Shown here: positions 15,372 to 23,044 of the stretch, in pieces | Numbering within the stretch: the first letter of the stretch is position 1 | Layout: each line of letters starts with the position of its first letter | Source: Gallionella sp. | Lineage (GTDB): Bacteria > Pseudomonadota > Gammaproteobacteria > Burkholderiales > Gallionellaceae | Assembly: GCA_013044075.1 (NCBI GenBank) | Contig: JABEVG010000029.1 | Span: 1-36,466 of the forward strand | DNA length: 36,466 nt | Direction: 5' to 3' | The notes under the pieces: generated by a model | Told to the model about the DNA's origin: nothing | The model's database searches: none | Seen by the model: only the letters and a program-made list of their open reading frames with translations | Made by a program: the position numbers and the translations under genes

Positions 15372-18173
15372 ATGAAAATCAATGCCGACTCGACCCAGGC
15401 TCCTGAATCGAAGCCAGAAGCGAAACCCGATTCCGAGTCGGCGAGCACCTCTAACGATAACCGGACCAACGGACTGACGAGCGACGAGGCCCGCCGCCTG
15501 CTGGCGAAGTTCGGCCCCAACACGATGCCGGATACGAGCATGCACCCGCTGCGCATGGCACTGGAAAAATTCTGGGCACCGGTTCCGTGGATGCTCGAAG
15601 CCGCCGTTGTGCTGGAACTGGTACTCGGCAAATATGTCGAGGCCGCGATCATCGCCGGACTGCTGGTGTTCAACGCGGCACTCGGACTGCTCCAGGAAAG
15701 CCGCGCCCAAGCGACGCTCACCGCACTGAAGTCGCGGCTTGCGCTGAGTGCGTCCGCCCGGCGCGACGGCGCGTGGGAAACCGTACCCGCGGCCGAGCTG
15801 GTGCCGGGCGACGTGGTGAAGCTCTCGCTCGGCGGCGTGGTGGCCGCGGATGTGCACATCACTGGCGGTGACGTTTTGCTCGACCAATCTATGCTTACCG
15901 GAGAATCGGTACCCATCGAAGCCGGCGCGGGCGTGCAAACCTTTGCCGGTGCGCTGGTGCGTCGGGGCGAGGCGGTGGCGGAGGTCACGGCGACCGGCGT
16001 GCGCACCAAGTTCGGCCGTACCGCAGAGCTGGTCCGCACCGCTCACGTCGTCAGTTCCCAGCAGAAGGCGGTGCTGCGCGTGGTGCGCAATCTCTCCGCG
16101 TTCAACGGTGTCGTCATCGTGGTGCTCGTGGCCTATGCCTACGTTCTCAAGATGCCGATGGCGGAGATCATCCCCCTCATCCTGACGGCGGTGCTGGCGA
16201 CAATACCGGTTGCACTGCCGGCCTCGTTCACCCTCGCGGCTGCACTCGGCGCGCGCGCCCTGGCAAAGCTGGGTGTCCTTCCGACCCGTCTGTCTGCGGT
16301 GGATGAGGCGGGAACGACGGATGTGTTGTGCGCCGACAAGACCGGCACGCTGACCCAAAATGCGCTGACAGTAACGACTGTTCATCCCATGCCCGGCTTC
16401 GACGAAGCCCATGTTTTGACGCTGGCCGCGCTGGCGAGCGCGGATGGCGGGCAGGACCCGGTGGATGCAGCCATACGCGCGGCCGCATCGAGCAAAGATG
16501 TCTCCGACGCGCCGACCTTGGTTAAGTTTGCGCCCTTCGATCCGGCGAAAAAGACATCCGAGGCGACCGCGACGGATGCGACCGGCGGCACGCAACGTAT
16601 CGTGAAGGGTGCCTTTGCCGTGGTCATCGGCCTCGCACAACCGTCGCCGACCGCGACCGCCGCAGCGGACAAACTCGAGGCGCAGGGCTTCCGCGTTCTG
16701 GCAGTGGCGGTGGGGCCGCCGACGGCAATGAATCTGGCGGGACTCATTGCGCTGAGCGACCCGCCGCGTTCAGACTCGGCGGCACTCATTACCGAATTGC
16801 ATGAGCTGGGCGTTCGCACCGTGATGGTGACGGGCGACGCGCCAGCGACTGCGGCTATCGTGGCTCGTGCGGTGGGCCTAGATGGTGCCGTCTGTCCGCC
16901 CGGTCCGATCCCCGACAACGTCCAGCCCGGGCAATTCGCGGTTTTCGCCGGTGTCCTCCCGGAGGACAAATACAATCTGGTCAAGGCATTCCAGAAGGAA
17001 AACCATACCGTCGGCATGTGCGGTGACGGTGCCAATGACGCGCCGGCACTGCGCCAGGCGCAAATCGGCATCGCGGTCTCGACGGCAACCGACGTCGCCA
17101 AATCGGCCGCCGGCATGGTGCTGACCGAGCCCGGACTCGCTGGCATCGTCGCCGCTGTCAAGGAAGGGCGAATAACGTTCCAGCGCATCCTCACCTACAC
17201 GCTGAATACCATCGCCAAGAAGGTCGTGACGGTGCTGTTCCTGATCGTCGGCCTAATCATGACAGGTCACGCGATCCTGACGCCGCTGCTGATGGTCATT
17301 GTGATGATCACCGGCGACTTCCTCTCCATGTCATTGACGACGGATAACGTGCGGCCCTCGCCGATGCCGAATGTGTGGCGCATCGGCAGCCTGACGATAG
17401 CCGGCGTCACCATGGGTATCTGCCTGCTCGCCTTCTGCACCGGTGTCCTGACCATCGGAAAATTTGGCATGAATCTGGGAATAGAGCCGCTGCGAACCCT
17501 GGCCTTCGTCGTCGTCGTGTTCGGCAACCAGGCGATGCTCTATGCCATTCGCGAACGCCGGCACTTGTGGGGCACTCGTCCCAGCCTCTGGCTTGTTGTG
17601 TCGTCCGTTGCCGATATCGTAATCACTTCGACATTGGCCGTCGGCGGAATCGCCATGACACCCTTGCCACCCTTGATGGTGACGGGCACGCTGGCGGCGG
17701 CGGTGGTGTTCGCATTTGTTTTGGACTTGGTGAAGGTTCCGGTATTCATTCGTCTCGGGATCGCCGATCGCCCGCACGAGCACCCCTTGACTCGTGTCGG
17801 CATAGCAAAGACGGAAGGAATACCCACGATGGAAACCAATGCCGAGCAACCCAAGGCTTCCGACTCAAAGCCTGATGCCAACCAAGCATCATCCGATTTG
17901 ACGACGCAGATTGCCAAGCGATCCTATGAACTTTACGAGGAGCGAGGTCGTCAGGACGGTCGAGCGGCTCAGGACTGGGAAAAGGCAGAACGGGAGATTC
18001 GGAAAGCCGAACCCGAGACCAAGCCCGAAGCCAAGGCACCGTCCGATTTGACGCCGGAACTCGTCAAGCGAGTGCATGAACTCTACGAGGCACTGGGGCG
18101 CAAAGACGTTCAAGCAGTCGAAGAACTGGAGAAGGCGGAGCGCGAGAGGCGGAAAGATGAACCCGGAAAATAA
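15372..18173 (+). CDS. P3A-type proton-exporting ATPase with C-terminal tandem DUF2934 repeats
   Basis: The 933-residue protein comprises a P-type ATPase (about 1-815) and an unusual tail. Motifs are LTGESVP in the actuator domain, IPVALPASF in the ion-binding helix, the phosphorylated Asp322 in CADKTGTLTQN, MVTGDAPAT, and GDGANDAPAL in the hinge. The short loops and PVALP motif fit plasma-membrane H+-ATPases rather than Ca2+ or heavy-metal pumps. No metal-binding domain is present. The first 35 residues are hydrophilic (KPEAKPDSES). Residues 820-933 hold two DUF2934-like units (from 841 and 891), each with a YELYE/HELYE helix and EKAERE. Near residue 820 an in-frame ATG copies the gene's own start region. 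The pump probably exports protons during acid-producing metabolism (inference). Confidence 0.9.
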   Translation: MKINADSTQAPESKPEAKPDSESASTSNDNRTNGLTSDEARRLLAKFGPNTMPDTSMHPLRMALEKFWAPVPWMLEAAVVLELVLGKYVEAAIIAGLLVFNAALGLLQESRAQATLTALKSRLALSASARRDGAWETVPAAELVPGDVVKLSLGGVVAADVHITGGDVLLDQSMLTGESVPIEAGAGVQTFAGALVRRGEAVAEVTATGVRTKFGRTAELVRTAHVVSSQQKAVLRVVRNLSAFNGVVIVVLVAYAYVLKMPMAEIIPLILTAVLATIPVALPASFTLAAALGARALAKLGVLPTRLSAVDEAGTTDVLCADKTGTLTQNALTVTTVHPMPGFDEAHVLTLAALASADGGQDPVDAAIRAAASSKDVSDAPTLVKFAPFDPAKKTSEATATDATGGTQRIVKGAFAVVIGLAQPSPTATAAADKLEAQGFRVLAVAVGPPTAMNLAGLIALSDPPRSDSAALITELHELGVRTVMVTGDAPATAAIVARAVGLDGAVCPPGPIPDNVQPGQFAVFAGVLPEDKYNLVKAFQKENHTVGMCGDGANDAPALRQAQIGIAVSTATDVAKSAAGMVLTEPGLAGIVAAVKEGRITFQRILTYTLNTIAKKVVTVLFLIVGLIMTGHAILTPLLMVIVMITGDFLSMSLTTDNVRPSPMPNVWRIGSLTIAGVTMGICLLAFCTGVLTIGKFGMNLGIEPLRTLAFVVVVFGNQAMLYAIRERRHLWGTRPSLWLVVSSVADIVITSTLAVGGIAMTPLPPLMVTGTLAAAVVFAFVLDLVKVPVFIRLGIADRPHEHPLTRVGIAKTEGIPTMETNAEQPKASDSKPDANQASSDLTTQIAKRSYELYEERGRQDGRAAQDWEKAEREIRKAEPETKPEAKAPSDLTPELVKRVHELYEALGRKDVQAVEELEKAERERRKDEPGK
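17829..18173 (+). other. Possible internally started 114-residue DUF2934 protein
   Basis: The in-frame ATG at 17829 is preceded by GGAAGGAATACCCACG, a good ribosome site. The stretch from AAGGAATA onward parallels the ATPase start at 15360-15372 almost base for base, and the encoded heads are alike (MKINADSTQAPESKPEA versus METNAEQPKASDSKPDA). This suggests the tail was once a separate gene made from, or giving rise to, the ATPase leader, and that it may still be translated on its own. Whether the short form exists needs protein data. Confidence 0.4.
17892..18170 (+). repeat. Tandem 150-bp coding repeat (two DUF2934-like units)
   Basis: The 12-base string TCCGATTTGACG occurs at 17892 and again at 18042, exactly 150 bp (50 codons) apart. 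The flanking codons stay similar: SDLTTQIAKRSYELYEERGR against SDLTPELVKRVHELYEALGR. The period in whole codons and retained DNA identity point to an in-frame tandem duplication of one domain. The second unit has lost the conserved aromatic residues of the DWEKAERE part (it reads ELEKAERE). Confidence 0.75.
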
Positions 18174-18189
18174 GCAGCGAAGGGGTTAG

Positions 18190-18381
18190 ATGCTTTGGTT
18201 CGGCATAGTGTACCTGCTGTTTTCGAACATCGGGAACTGGGGAGACCGTTACCGTTCGCACCAGAAACATGACTCACGGTCACTGAAAACGGGGCTCGAT
18301 ATTCTCAACGAGAGAGATGCCCGAGGAGAGGTAAGCCGCGAGGAATACGGGCAAATGAAGTCCGATATGTCCGGAAAATAG
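18190..18381 (+). CDS. Small SHOCT-domain protein
   Basis: The 63-residue protein has a short hydrophobic N-terminus (LWFGIVYLLF) and a C-terminal SHOCT-like motif: DILNERDARGEVSREEYGQM. SHOCT segments are found at the ends of many small membrane proteins and are thought to mediate oligomerisation; no function can be assigned. It begins 16 bases after the ATPase with the ribosome site AAGGGG and probably belongs to the same transcript. Confidence 0.65.
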   Translation: MLWFGIVYLLFSNIGNWGDRYRSHQKHDSRSLKTGLDILNERDARGEVSREEYGQMKSDMSGK

Positions 18382-18522
18382 TGGACATCGATTCGCTGGT
18401 TGCCGGGGAATCACCCTCCCGTCAGTGTCCCAAACGACAGTTGACCACCGTGGAGAAGGTGGGCGCAATCTATGCCTATTTATTTGCGGGCTGCAACAAG
18501 CTTGCAGCGACTCGACGCAGGG

Positions 18523-18551
18523 TTGAGTAATGTAGACAACCCACGTAAAAT
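18523..18551 (+). promoter_or_regulatory. Candidate sigma-70 promoter before tRNA remnant and thiS
   Basis: TTGAGT (18523-18528) and TAAAAT (18546-18551) are separated by exactly 17 bases, close to the sigma-70 consensus. Transcription would begin near 18558, just before the tRNA-Gly-like sequence, so it may be an old tRNA promoter now serving thiS-thiG. The preceding 18490-18508 holds a 7-bp hairpin (GCTGCAA/TTGCAGC). No thiamine-riboswitch core is visible between here and thiS. Confidence 0.4.
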
Positions 18552-18561
18552 CGCGGCATTC

Positions 18562-18630
18562 GCGGCTGGGGTTCGACGGTAGAACGGCAGCTTGCCAGCC
18601 CGCATGCGGGGTTGATTTTTCGCATTTTTC
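18562..18630 (+). pseudogene. Degenerate tRNA-Gly (GCC)
   Basis: The sequence has a tRNA-Gly layout at its 5' side: GCGGCTG, then a D-arm GTTC...GAAC with GGTA in the loop, then GCAGCTTGCCAG with anticodon GCC. The anticodon loop lacks one A, a T-arm-like GGGGTTGATTTTT has lost a base of the invariant TTCGA, and no acceptor 3' strand complementary to GCGGCTG is present. It shares the 16-base string GGTAGAACGGCAGCTT with the remnant at 123-187. It cannot be a working tRNA. It marks the right edge of the accessory block. Confidence 0.6.
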
Positions 18631-18667
18631 CCGGAGTGTTTTTCCCCAACCGAGCATCCAACCCAAA

Positions 18668-18871
18668 GTGATTACCCTAAGTATCAATGGCGAGACTCGC
18701 CGATTCACCGCCCCGCTCAATGTCGCCGAACTGGTCGAACAATTGGCTTATACCGGCAAGCGCATCGCGCTCGAACGCAACGGTGAGATCGTGCCGCGCA
18801 GCACCTTCACCCACGTCCGACTGGCCGATGGCGATAAGATCGAAGTCGTGGTGGCGGTCGGTGGTGGCTGA
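18668..18871 (+). CDS. thiS: Sulfur carrier protein ThiS
   Basis: The 67-residue ubiquitin-fold protein carries sulfur as a C-terminal thiocarboxylate for synthesis of the thiazole half of thiamine. It starts with GTG at 18668 and reads MITLSINGE at the first beta strand, with VAELVEQL in the helix and the required C-terminal Gly-Gly (AVGGG) at the end. The sulfur is handed to ThiG, encoded 76 bases downstream. Length and ending are normal. Confidence 0.93.
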   Translation: MITLSINGETRRFTAPLNVAELVEQLAYTGKRIALERNGEIVPRSTFTHVRLADGDKIEVVVAVGGG

Positions 18872-18947
18872 CATAACAACGCATCACTCAACTGGATTCC
18901 CGCCCTCGCAGTGATGAGGCCGATTTTGATCCAATAGGTAATTCATC

Positions 18948-19742
18948 ATGAACGACAAATTAGTTATCGCAGGTAAAACCTACAGTTCGCGCCTCCTGGT
19001 CGGCACGGGAAAATACCAAGACTTCACCGAAACCCGCGCTGCACTGGATGCCAGCGGTGCCGAGATCGTCACGGTGGCGATACGCCGTACCAATCTCGGA
19101 CAGAACCCGAACGAACCCAGTCTGCTCGATGCCGTGCCAATGTCGAAGTTCACTTATCTGCCCAACACAGCCGGTTGCTATACCGCTGACGATGCGGTAC
19201 GCACCCTGCGTCTGGCGCGCGAATTATTGGATGGGCATGCGCTGGTCAAACTCGAGGTGCTGGGTGACCCGCAATCGTTGTATCCCAATGTTATCGAGAC
19301 ACTCGCCGCGGCGAAAACACTGGTTGCGGAAGGCTTTCAGGTGATGGTGTATACCTCGGACGATCCCATCATCGCCAGACAACTGGAAGACATCGGCTGC
19401 GTGGCGATCATGCCGCTGGCCTCGCTGATCGGTTCAGGCATGGGCATCTTGAACCCGTGGAATCTGCAACTCATCATGGACCGCGTGAGCGTTCCCGTCA
19501 TCGTCGATGCGGGTGTGGGCACGGCATCCGATGCCGCCATCGCCATGGAACTCGGCTGCGCGGGCGTGTTGATGAACACCGCCATCGCGGGTGCCAAGAA
19601 TCCTGTGCTGATGGCGAGAGCGATGAAGAAAGCGGTGGAAGCCGGACGCGATGCGTTCCTCGCGGGACGTATGCCGAAGAAGCTCTACAGCGGCAGCCCC
19701 AGCTCGCCGACAGCAGGCATCATCGCTTCGACACGCGGCTGA
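18948..19742 (+). CDS. thiG: Thiazole synthase ThiG
   Basis: The 264-residue TIM-barrel enzyme condenses 1-deoxyxylulose-5-phosphate, dehydroglycine and ThiS thiocarboxylate into thiazole phosphate. The family start ([19 protein letters not shown]) is present, with [30 protein letters not shown], the lysine that forms the imine in [10 protein letters not shown], and the phosphate-binding regions [12 protein letters not shown] and [12 protein letters not shown]. The conserved C-terminus SSPTAGII follows. It forms an operon with thiS. No thiE or thiO gene is adjacent. Confidence 0.96.
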   Translation: MNDKLVIAGKTYSSRLLVGTGKYQDFTETRAALDASGAEIVTVAIRRTNLGQNPNEPSLLDAVPMSKFTYLPNTAGCYTADDAVRTLRLARELLDGHALVKLEVLGDPQSLYPNVIETLAAAKTLVAEGFQVMVYTSDDPIIARQLEDIGCVAIMPLASLIGSGMGILNPWNLQLIMDRVSVPVIVDAGVGTASDAAIAMELGCAGVLMNTAIAGAKNPVLMARAMKKAVEAGRDAFLAGRMPKKLYSGSPSSPTAGIIASTRG

Positions 19743-19759
19743 TTTCTATCCAGCTGATA

Positions 19760-19823
19760 CTTCGGCAGGCTTGGGGCGGACGACGATACAAAAATCTTCC
19801 CATTCGCTCCAAACCTGCCGAAG
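19760..19823. repeat. Long imperfect inverted repeat between thiG and trmB
   Basis: CTTCGGCAGG (19760-19769) pairs perfectly with CCTGCCGAAG (19814-19823), and the inner flanks add more pairing (TTGG...GCG against CGCTCCAA). The structure covers most of the gap and ends 24 bases before the trmB start. It lacks a T-run, so it is not a simple terminator. It could be an mRNA-stabilising or attenuating hairpin, or a small mobile palindrome. Confidence 0.55.
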
Positions 19824-19847
19824 GAACGAACGAAAAACATTGCGCAT

Positions 19848-20537
19848 ATGACCGACACAACTGAACAACCTAATCGACACATCCGCAGCTTCGTGCGCCG
19901 TCAGGGACGCGTCTCGCCGGCGCAAAGCCGCGCGGTCGAAACGTTGTTGCCACGCTTCGGCATCCCTTATGCCGCGCAATCTTTAGACCTGGAGCAGGCG
20001 TTCGGTCGCAGCGCACCCAAGATGCTGGAGATCGGTTTCGGCATGGGCGACAGCACGGCGGTTATCGCACTGGCCCATCCCGGGAACGACTACCTGTGTC
20101 TGGAGGTGCACACCCCCGGCGTGGGCAATTTGCTCAAACTCATCGACGCGCAAAGCATTTCCAACATCCGCATCATCCAGCATGACGCGGTCGAGGTATT
20201 GCGTGACATGCTGGGGGACGACACGCTAAATGGCGTGCATATCTTTTTTCCAGACCCCTGGCACAAGGCGCGCCACAATAAACGCCGCCTGATCCAAGCC
20301 CCGTTCATCACCCGTCTGGTGCAAAAAATCAAACCGGGCGGGTATATCCATGTCGCCACCGATTGGCAGGACTATGCCGAGCAGGTGCTGCGTGTATTGA
20401 GCGAAGAACCGCTATTGCAAAACACCGCAGCCGATTACGCCCCGCGTCCGGCGTATCGCCCGCTCACCAAGTTCGAGAAACGCGGGCTCAATCTCGGACA
20501 CGGCGTGTGGGATCTGGTATTCAAAAAGCTCGTATAG
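19848..20537 (+). CDS. trmB: tRNA (guanine-46-N7)-methyltransferase
   Basis: The 229-residue S-adenosylmethionine enzyme makes m7G46 in the variable loop of tRNAs. Signature elements are [14 protein letters not shown] near the N-terminus, the cofactor-binding [12 protein letters not shown], and the family-specific [15 protein letters not shown] that holds the catalytic Asp and tRNA contacts. The C-terminus contains [19 protein letters not shown], also typical. Length is standard. It follows the thiamine genes but is functionally separate. Confidence 0.95.
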   Translation: MTDTTEQPNRHIRSFVRRQGRVSPAQSRAVETLLPRFGIPYAAQSLDLEQAFGRSAPKMLEIGFGMGDSTAVIALAHPGNDYLCLEVHTPGVGNLLKLIDAQSISNIRIIQHDAVEVLRDMLGDDTLNGVHIFFPDPWHKARHNKRRLIQAPFITRLVQKIKPGGYIHVATDWQDYAEQVLRVLSEEPLLQNTAADYAPRPAYRPLTKFEKRGLNLGHGVWDLVFKKLV

Positions 20538-20564
20538 TGCTGCACTGACCGGGAGAAATTCGCC

Positions 20565-20909
20565 ATGATCTACCAGGGAAGCTGTCACTGCGGACACATC
20601 GCGTTTGAAGTCGAAGGCGACCTGCACAGCGTGAAAGAATGCAATTGCTCGATCTGCCGCAGACTGGGTGCGTTGCGCTGGTTCGTGCCGCGCGCGCAAG
20701 TCCGCTTCACCACACCCGAGAGCAATCTCTCCACTTATCAATTCGGCAAGAGGCAGATCAAGCACCACTTCTGCGCGCTGTGCGGTTGTGCGCCGCTGGG
20801 GACGGGCGCACACAACGGGGTCGAGATGTTCAGTATCAACGTGCGCTGTCTGGAGGATGTGGATCTGTCCGCGCTCAAGATCAAGCCGGTGGACGGACGC
20901 AGCTGGTAA
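20565..20909 (+). CDS. GFA/CENP-V family zinc protein
   Basis: The 114-residue protein belongs to the glutathione-dependent formaldehyde-activating (GFA) fold. Zinc-binding cysteines appear as GSCHCGHIAFEVEG at the start, ECNCSICRRLG in the middle and HFCALCGC towards the end. The namesake activity is S-hydroxymethyl-glutathione formation, but most family members have no proven role, so I assign only the fold. The start has a GGGAGAAA ribosome site. It lies 27 bases after trmB and could be co-transcribed. Confidence 0.85.
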   Translation: MIYQGSCHCGHIAFEVEGDLHSVKECNCSICRRLGALRWFVPRAQVRFTTPESNLSTYQFGKRQIKHHFCALCGCAPLGTGAHNGVEMFSINVRCLEDVDLSALKIKPVDGRSW

Positions 20910-21034
20910 TGAGTTGACTGCGTTGCCGGAACTGAATCGTTGCTTCCCTAAATAATATCTAGGCCGCCGCAATGCTTGAGTTGCGGTTTTTCGTGGTGCT
21001 AGACTGGGCCTCGTGTTTTTCTGAGGTCACGGTT

Positions 21035-21550
21035 ATGAAATGTTCATGGTGGGTTCTGCAATGCCTGATTCTGTCTCTGTCGACTACGGCTTGGGCTGCC
21101 GCCGACAGCCAGAACTGCGAAGCCAAGTCCCAGCAAATCAAGGGCGAAGCCCGCAATCAGTTCTTGATTTCCTGTTTGGCGCGAGCCAGCTCGCCGGAAA
21201 ATGTCAAAACCGTGGCGGCGCAGAAAAAACGCGCACTCTGCGAGCAAAATTCCAAAAACATGAGACTGGAAGGCGGCAAAAAATCCGGCTACATCAACGA
21301 CTGCATGAACAAGGATGAGGCGGCCAGTGTGGCCAACAGGATCAACACCCGCGCACCCGCGCTGGTGCAGGCAAAACCCGCAATCCGTAATAACACGGTT
21401 GCGACCGGCAGTCACAGTACCGCTCCCAAAAAAGCTGTCACAAAACAAAATACGGCCGGCAACAAACAATCCTGTTCCAGTCAGGCCAAACAAAAAGGTC
21501 TGAAGGATGAAGCCCGCAAAAAATTCCTGCGCGACTGCCGTAAAACTTGA
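21035..21550 (+). CDS. Secreted PsiF-repeat protein
   Basis: The 171-residue protein starts at the ATG 21035, where a signal peptide begins (cleavage near TTAWA-AD). Three PsiF-type units follow, each with a Cys, a basic/Lys-rich helix and a closing Cys: NCEAKSQQIKGEARNQFLISC, a diverged middle unit starting ALCEQNS, and SCSSQAKQKGLKDEARKKFL at the end. The linker between units two and three is Lys/Thr/Ala-rich. PsiF in enterobacteria is phosphate-starvation inducible, but its function is unknown. An earlier in-frame ATG at 20972 is unlikely since it would bury the signal peptide. Confidence 0.78.
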   Translation: MKCSWWVLQCLILSLSTTAWAAADSQNCEAKSQQIKGEARNQFLISCLARASSPENVKTVAAQKKRALCEQNSKNMRLEGGKKSGYINDCMNKDEAASVANRINTRAPALVQAKPAIRNNTVATGSHSTAPKKAVTKQNTAGNKQSCSSQAKQKGLKDEARKKFLRDCRKT

Positions 21551-21590
21551 TACGCATCGTTCCCGTGCGATCGTGCGGGTCATTGCCCCG

Positions 21591-22790
21591 TTATTTTTTG
21601 TCCGCCAGAAATATCTCCAGCAAATCATTCAAAAAGCGTTGCCCCATAGGCGTGGGCGCGATGCGTTGATAATCCCGGTATAGCAGCCCGCGCTGCTGCG
21701 CCTCATTCAATTCGCGCTGAATATCCAGCAGGGACAAACTGGTACGCTCGGCGAACAACGTCGCATCGAAACCCGCATTCAGGCGCAGCGCATTGAGCAT
21801 GAATTCAAACGCCAACTCTTCCCGCGTCACCTGGATTTCGGTTTGTATCGCCGCGCCTTTGGCGACTTGCTGCATATAAGCCTGCGGCTGTTTATAGCGC
21901 ACTTGGCGCAGGATCTTGTCGGGGAAACTCAGCTTGCTGTGTGCCCCCGCACCTATGCCCAGATAGTCGCCGAACTTCCAGTAATTGAGATTGTGTCGTG
22001 CTGCGCGGTTCGGCTGCGCGAAAGCGGAGGTCTCATAATGCTCATAGCCGTGCGAGGCCAGCAACTCCTCGATGTGCTGCTGCATCTCGCCGCTCGCGTC
22101 ATCGTCCGGCAGGGGCGGCGGATCGCGGTGAAACAGCGTGTTAGGTTCAAGTGTGAGGTGATAGCAGGACAGGTGATCAGGGGCGAATGACAACGCGGTC
22201 CGCACATCCAGCAATGCCTCGTCCAGGGTTTGTTCGGGCAGCGCGTACATCAGGTCGAGATTGAAATTATCGAAATGCCGTTGCGCGACTTCGATAGCAC
22301 GGCGCGCCTCATCCGCCGAATGGATACGCCCCAAGGCTCGCAGATGTGCATCGTTGAAACTCTGTATGCCCATCGACAGGCGGTTCACACCCGCATCGCG
22401 GAAAGCCGCGAATTTACCGGATTCCACCGTGCCCGGATTGGCCTCCAGCGTAATCTCCGCACCACCGCTCAACGGCAACAGCATGCGCACGTTGCGCAAG
22501 ATCCCCGTGATCGCGTCGCCGCTCAACAGGCTGGGCGTCCCGCCGCCGAAGAACACCGTGTGCACCTTGCGTCCCCAGATTTGCGGCAAAGCCATTTCCA
22601 GGTCGCGCACCAGGGCGGCAACATATTCTTGCTCCGGGAAAGTACCGCGCGCCTCGTGCGAATTGAAATCGCAATACGGACATTTACGAACACACCAGGG
22701 GATGTGGATATACAGCGACAACGGCGGCAATGCCCTGAAATGCACAGCTTGCGATTTCGTGGCGACGGGTTGCAGGGGATGGATAATCAT
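21591..22790 (-). CDS. hemW: Radical SAM heme chaperone HemW
   Basis: The 399-residue radical S-adenosylmethionine protein resembles coproporphyrinogen III dehydrogenase but belongs to the HemW group, which binds heme and delivers it to respiratory enzymes. The iron-sulfur motif is Cys33-x3-Cys37-x2-Cys40 in WCVRKCPYCDF, followed by FFGGGTPSLL, RLSMGIQSFND and the HemW-typical HNLNYWKFGDYLGIGAGAHS. In many betaproteobacteria the gene sits immediately after rdgB; here two genes lie between them. Older annotation would call it HemN; the CPYCDF motif supports HemW. Confidence 0.92.
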   Translation of the reverse strand: MIIHPLQPVATKSQAVHFRALPPLSLYIHIPWCVRKCPYCDFNSHEARGTFPEQEYVAALVRDLEMALPQIWGRKVHTVFFGGGTPSLLSGDAITGILRNVRMLLPLSGGAEITLEANPGTVESGKFAAFRDAGVNRLSMGIQSFNDAHLRALGRIHSADEARRAIEVAQRHFDNFNLDLMYALPEQTLDEALLDVRTALSFAPDHLSCYHLTLEPNTLFHRDPPPLPDDDASGEMQQHIEELLASHGYEHYETSAFAQPNRAARHNLNYWKFGDYLGIGAGAHSKLSFPDKILRQVRYKQPQAYMQQVAKGAAIQTEIQVTREELAFEFMLNALRLNAGFDATLFAERTSLSLLDIQRELNEAQQRGLLYRDYQRIAPTPMGQRFLNDLLEIFLADKK

Positions 22791-23044
22791 GTGTCTCTTG
22801 ATACTGGGCAGATCGGAATGACGCTGTCGTCAGTCCGTACAAAATGTCGCGGGGTCGCACCCTACCAAGCCCGAACGCATCGGGCAAGCCCTTGCAGAAG
22901 CCGGACGTGAAAACGGGTCGGTTTTATTTGTTTACAAGATCGTGTGCGCCAGCAAATGTTGCTTGCCTTACAATACCCCGTCCGACGCCCGCGCCGGCGC
23001 GTCGCGGATACGCCATTCGAGATTAACCGCACGAAGGTAATGAC

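Noticed and set aside
15165-16640. 491-codon minus-strand frame opposite the ATPase gene
   Set aside because: Antisense to a P-type ATPase with all motifs; the translation is low-complexity and Arg/Gly-rich.
18382-18667. Thiamine (TPP) riboswitch before thiS
   Set aside because: I looked for the conserved CTGAGA and neighbouring THI-box core and did not find it; only simple hairpins and the tRNA-like sequence are present.
21564-21600. Intrinsic terminator after the PsiF-repeat gene
   Set aside because: The hairpin relies on G-U pairs, and the T-run lies 14 or so bases away, inside the coding end of hemW on the other strand.
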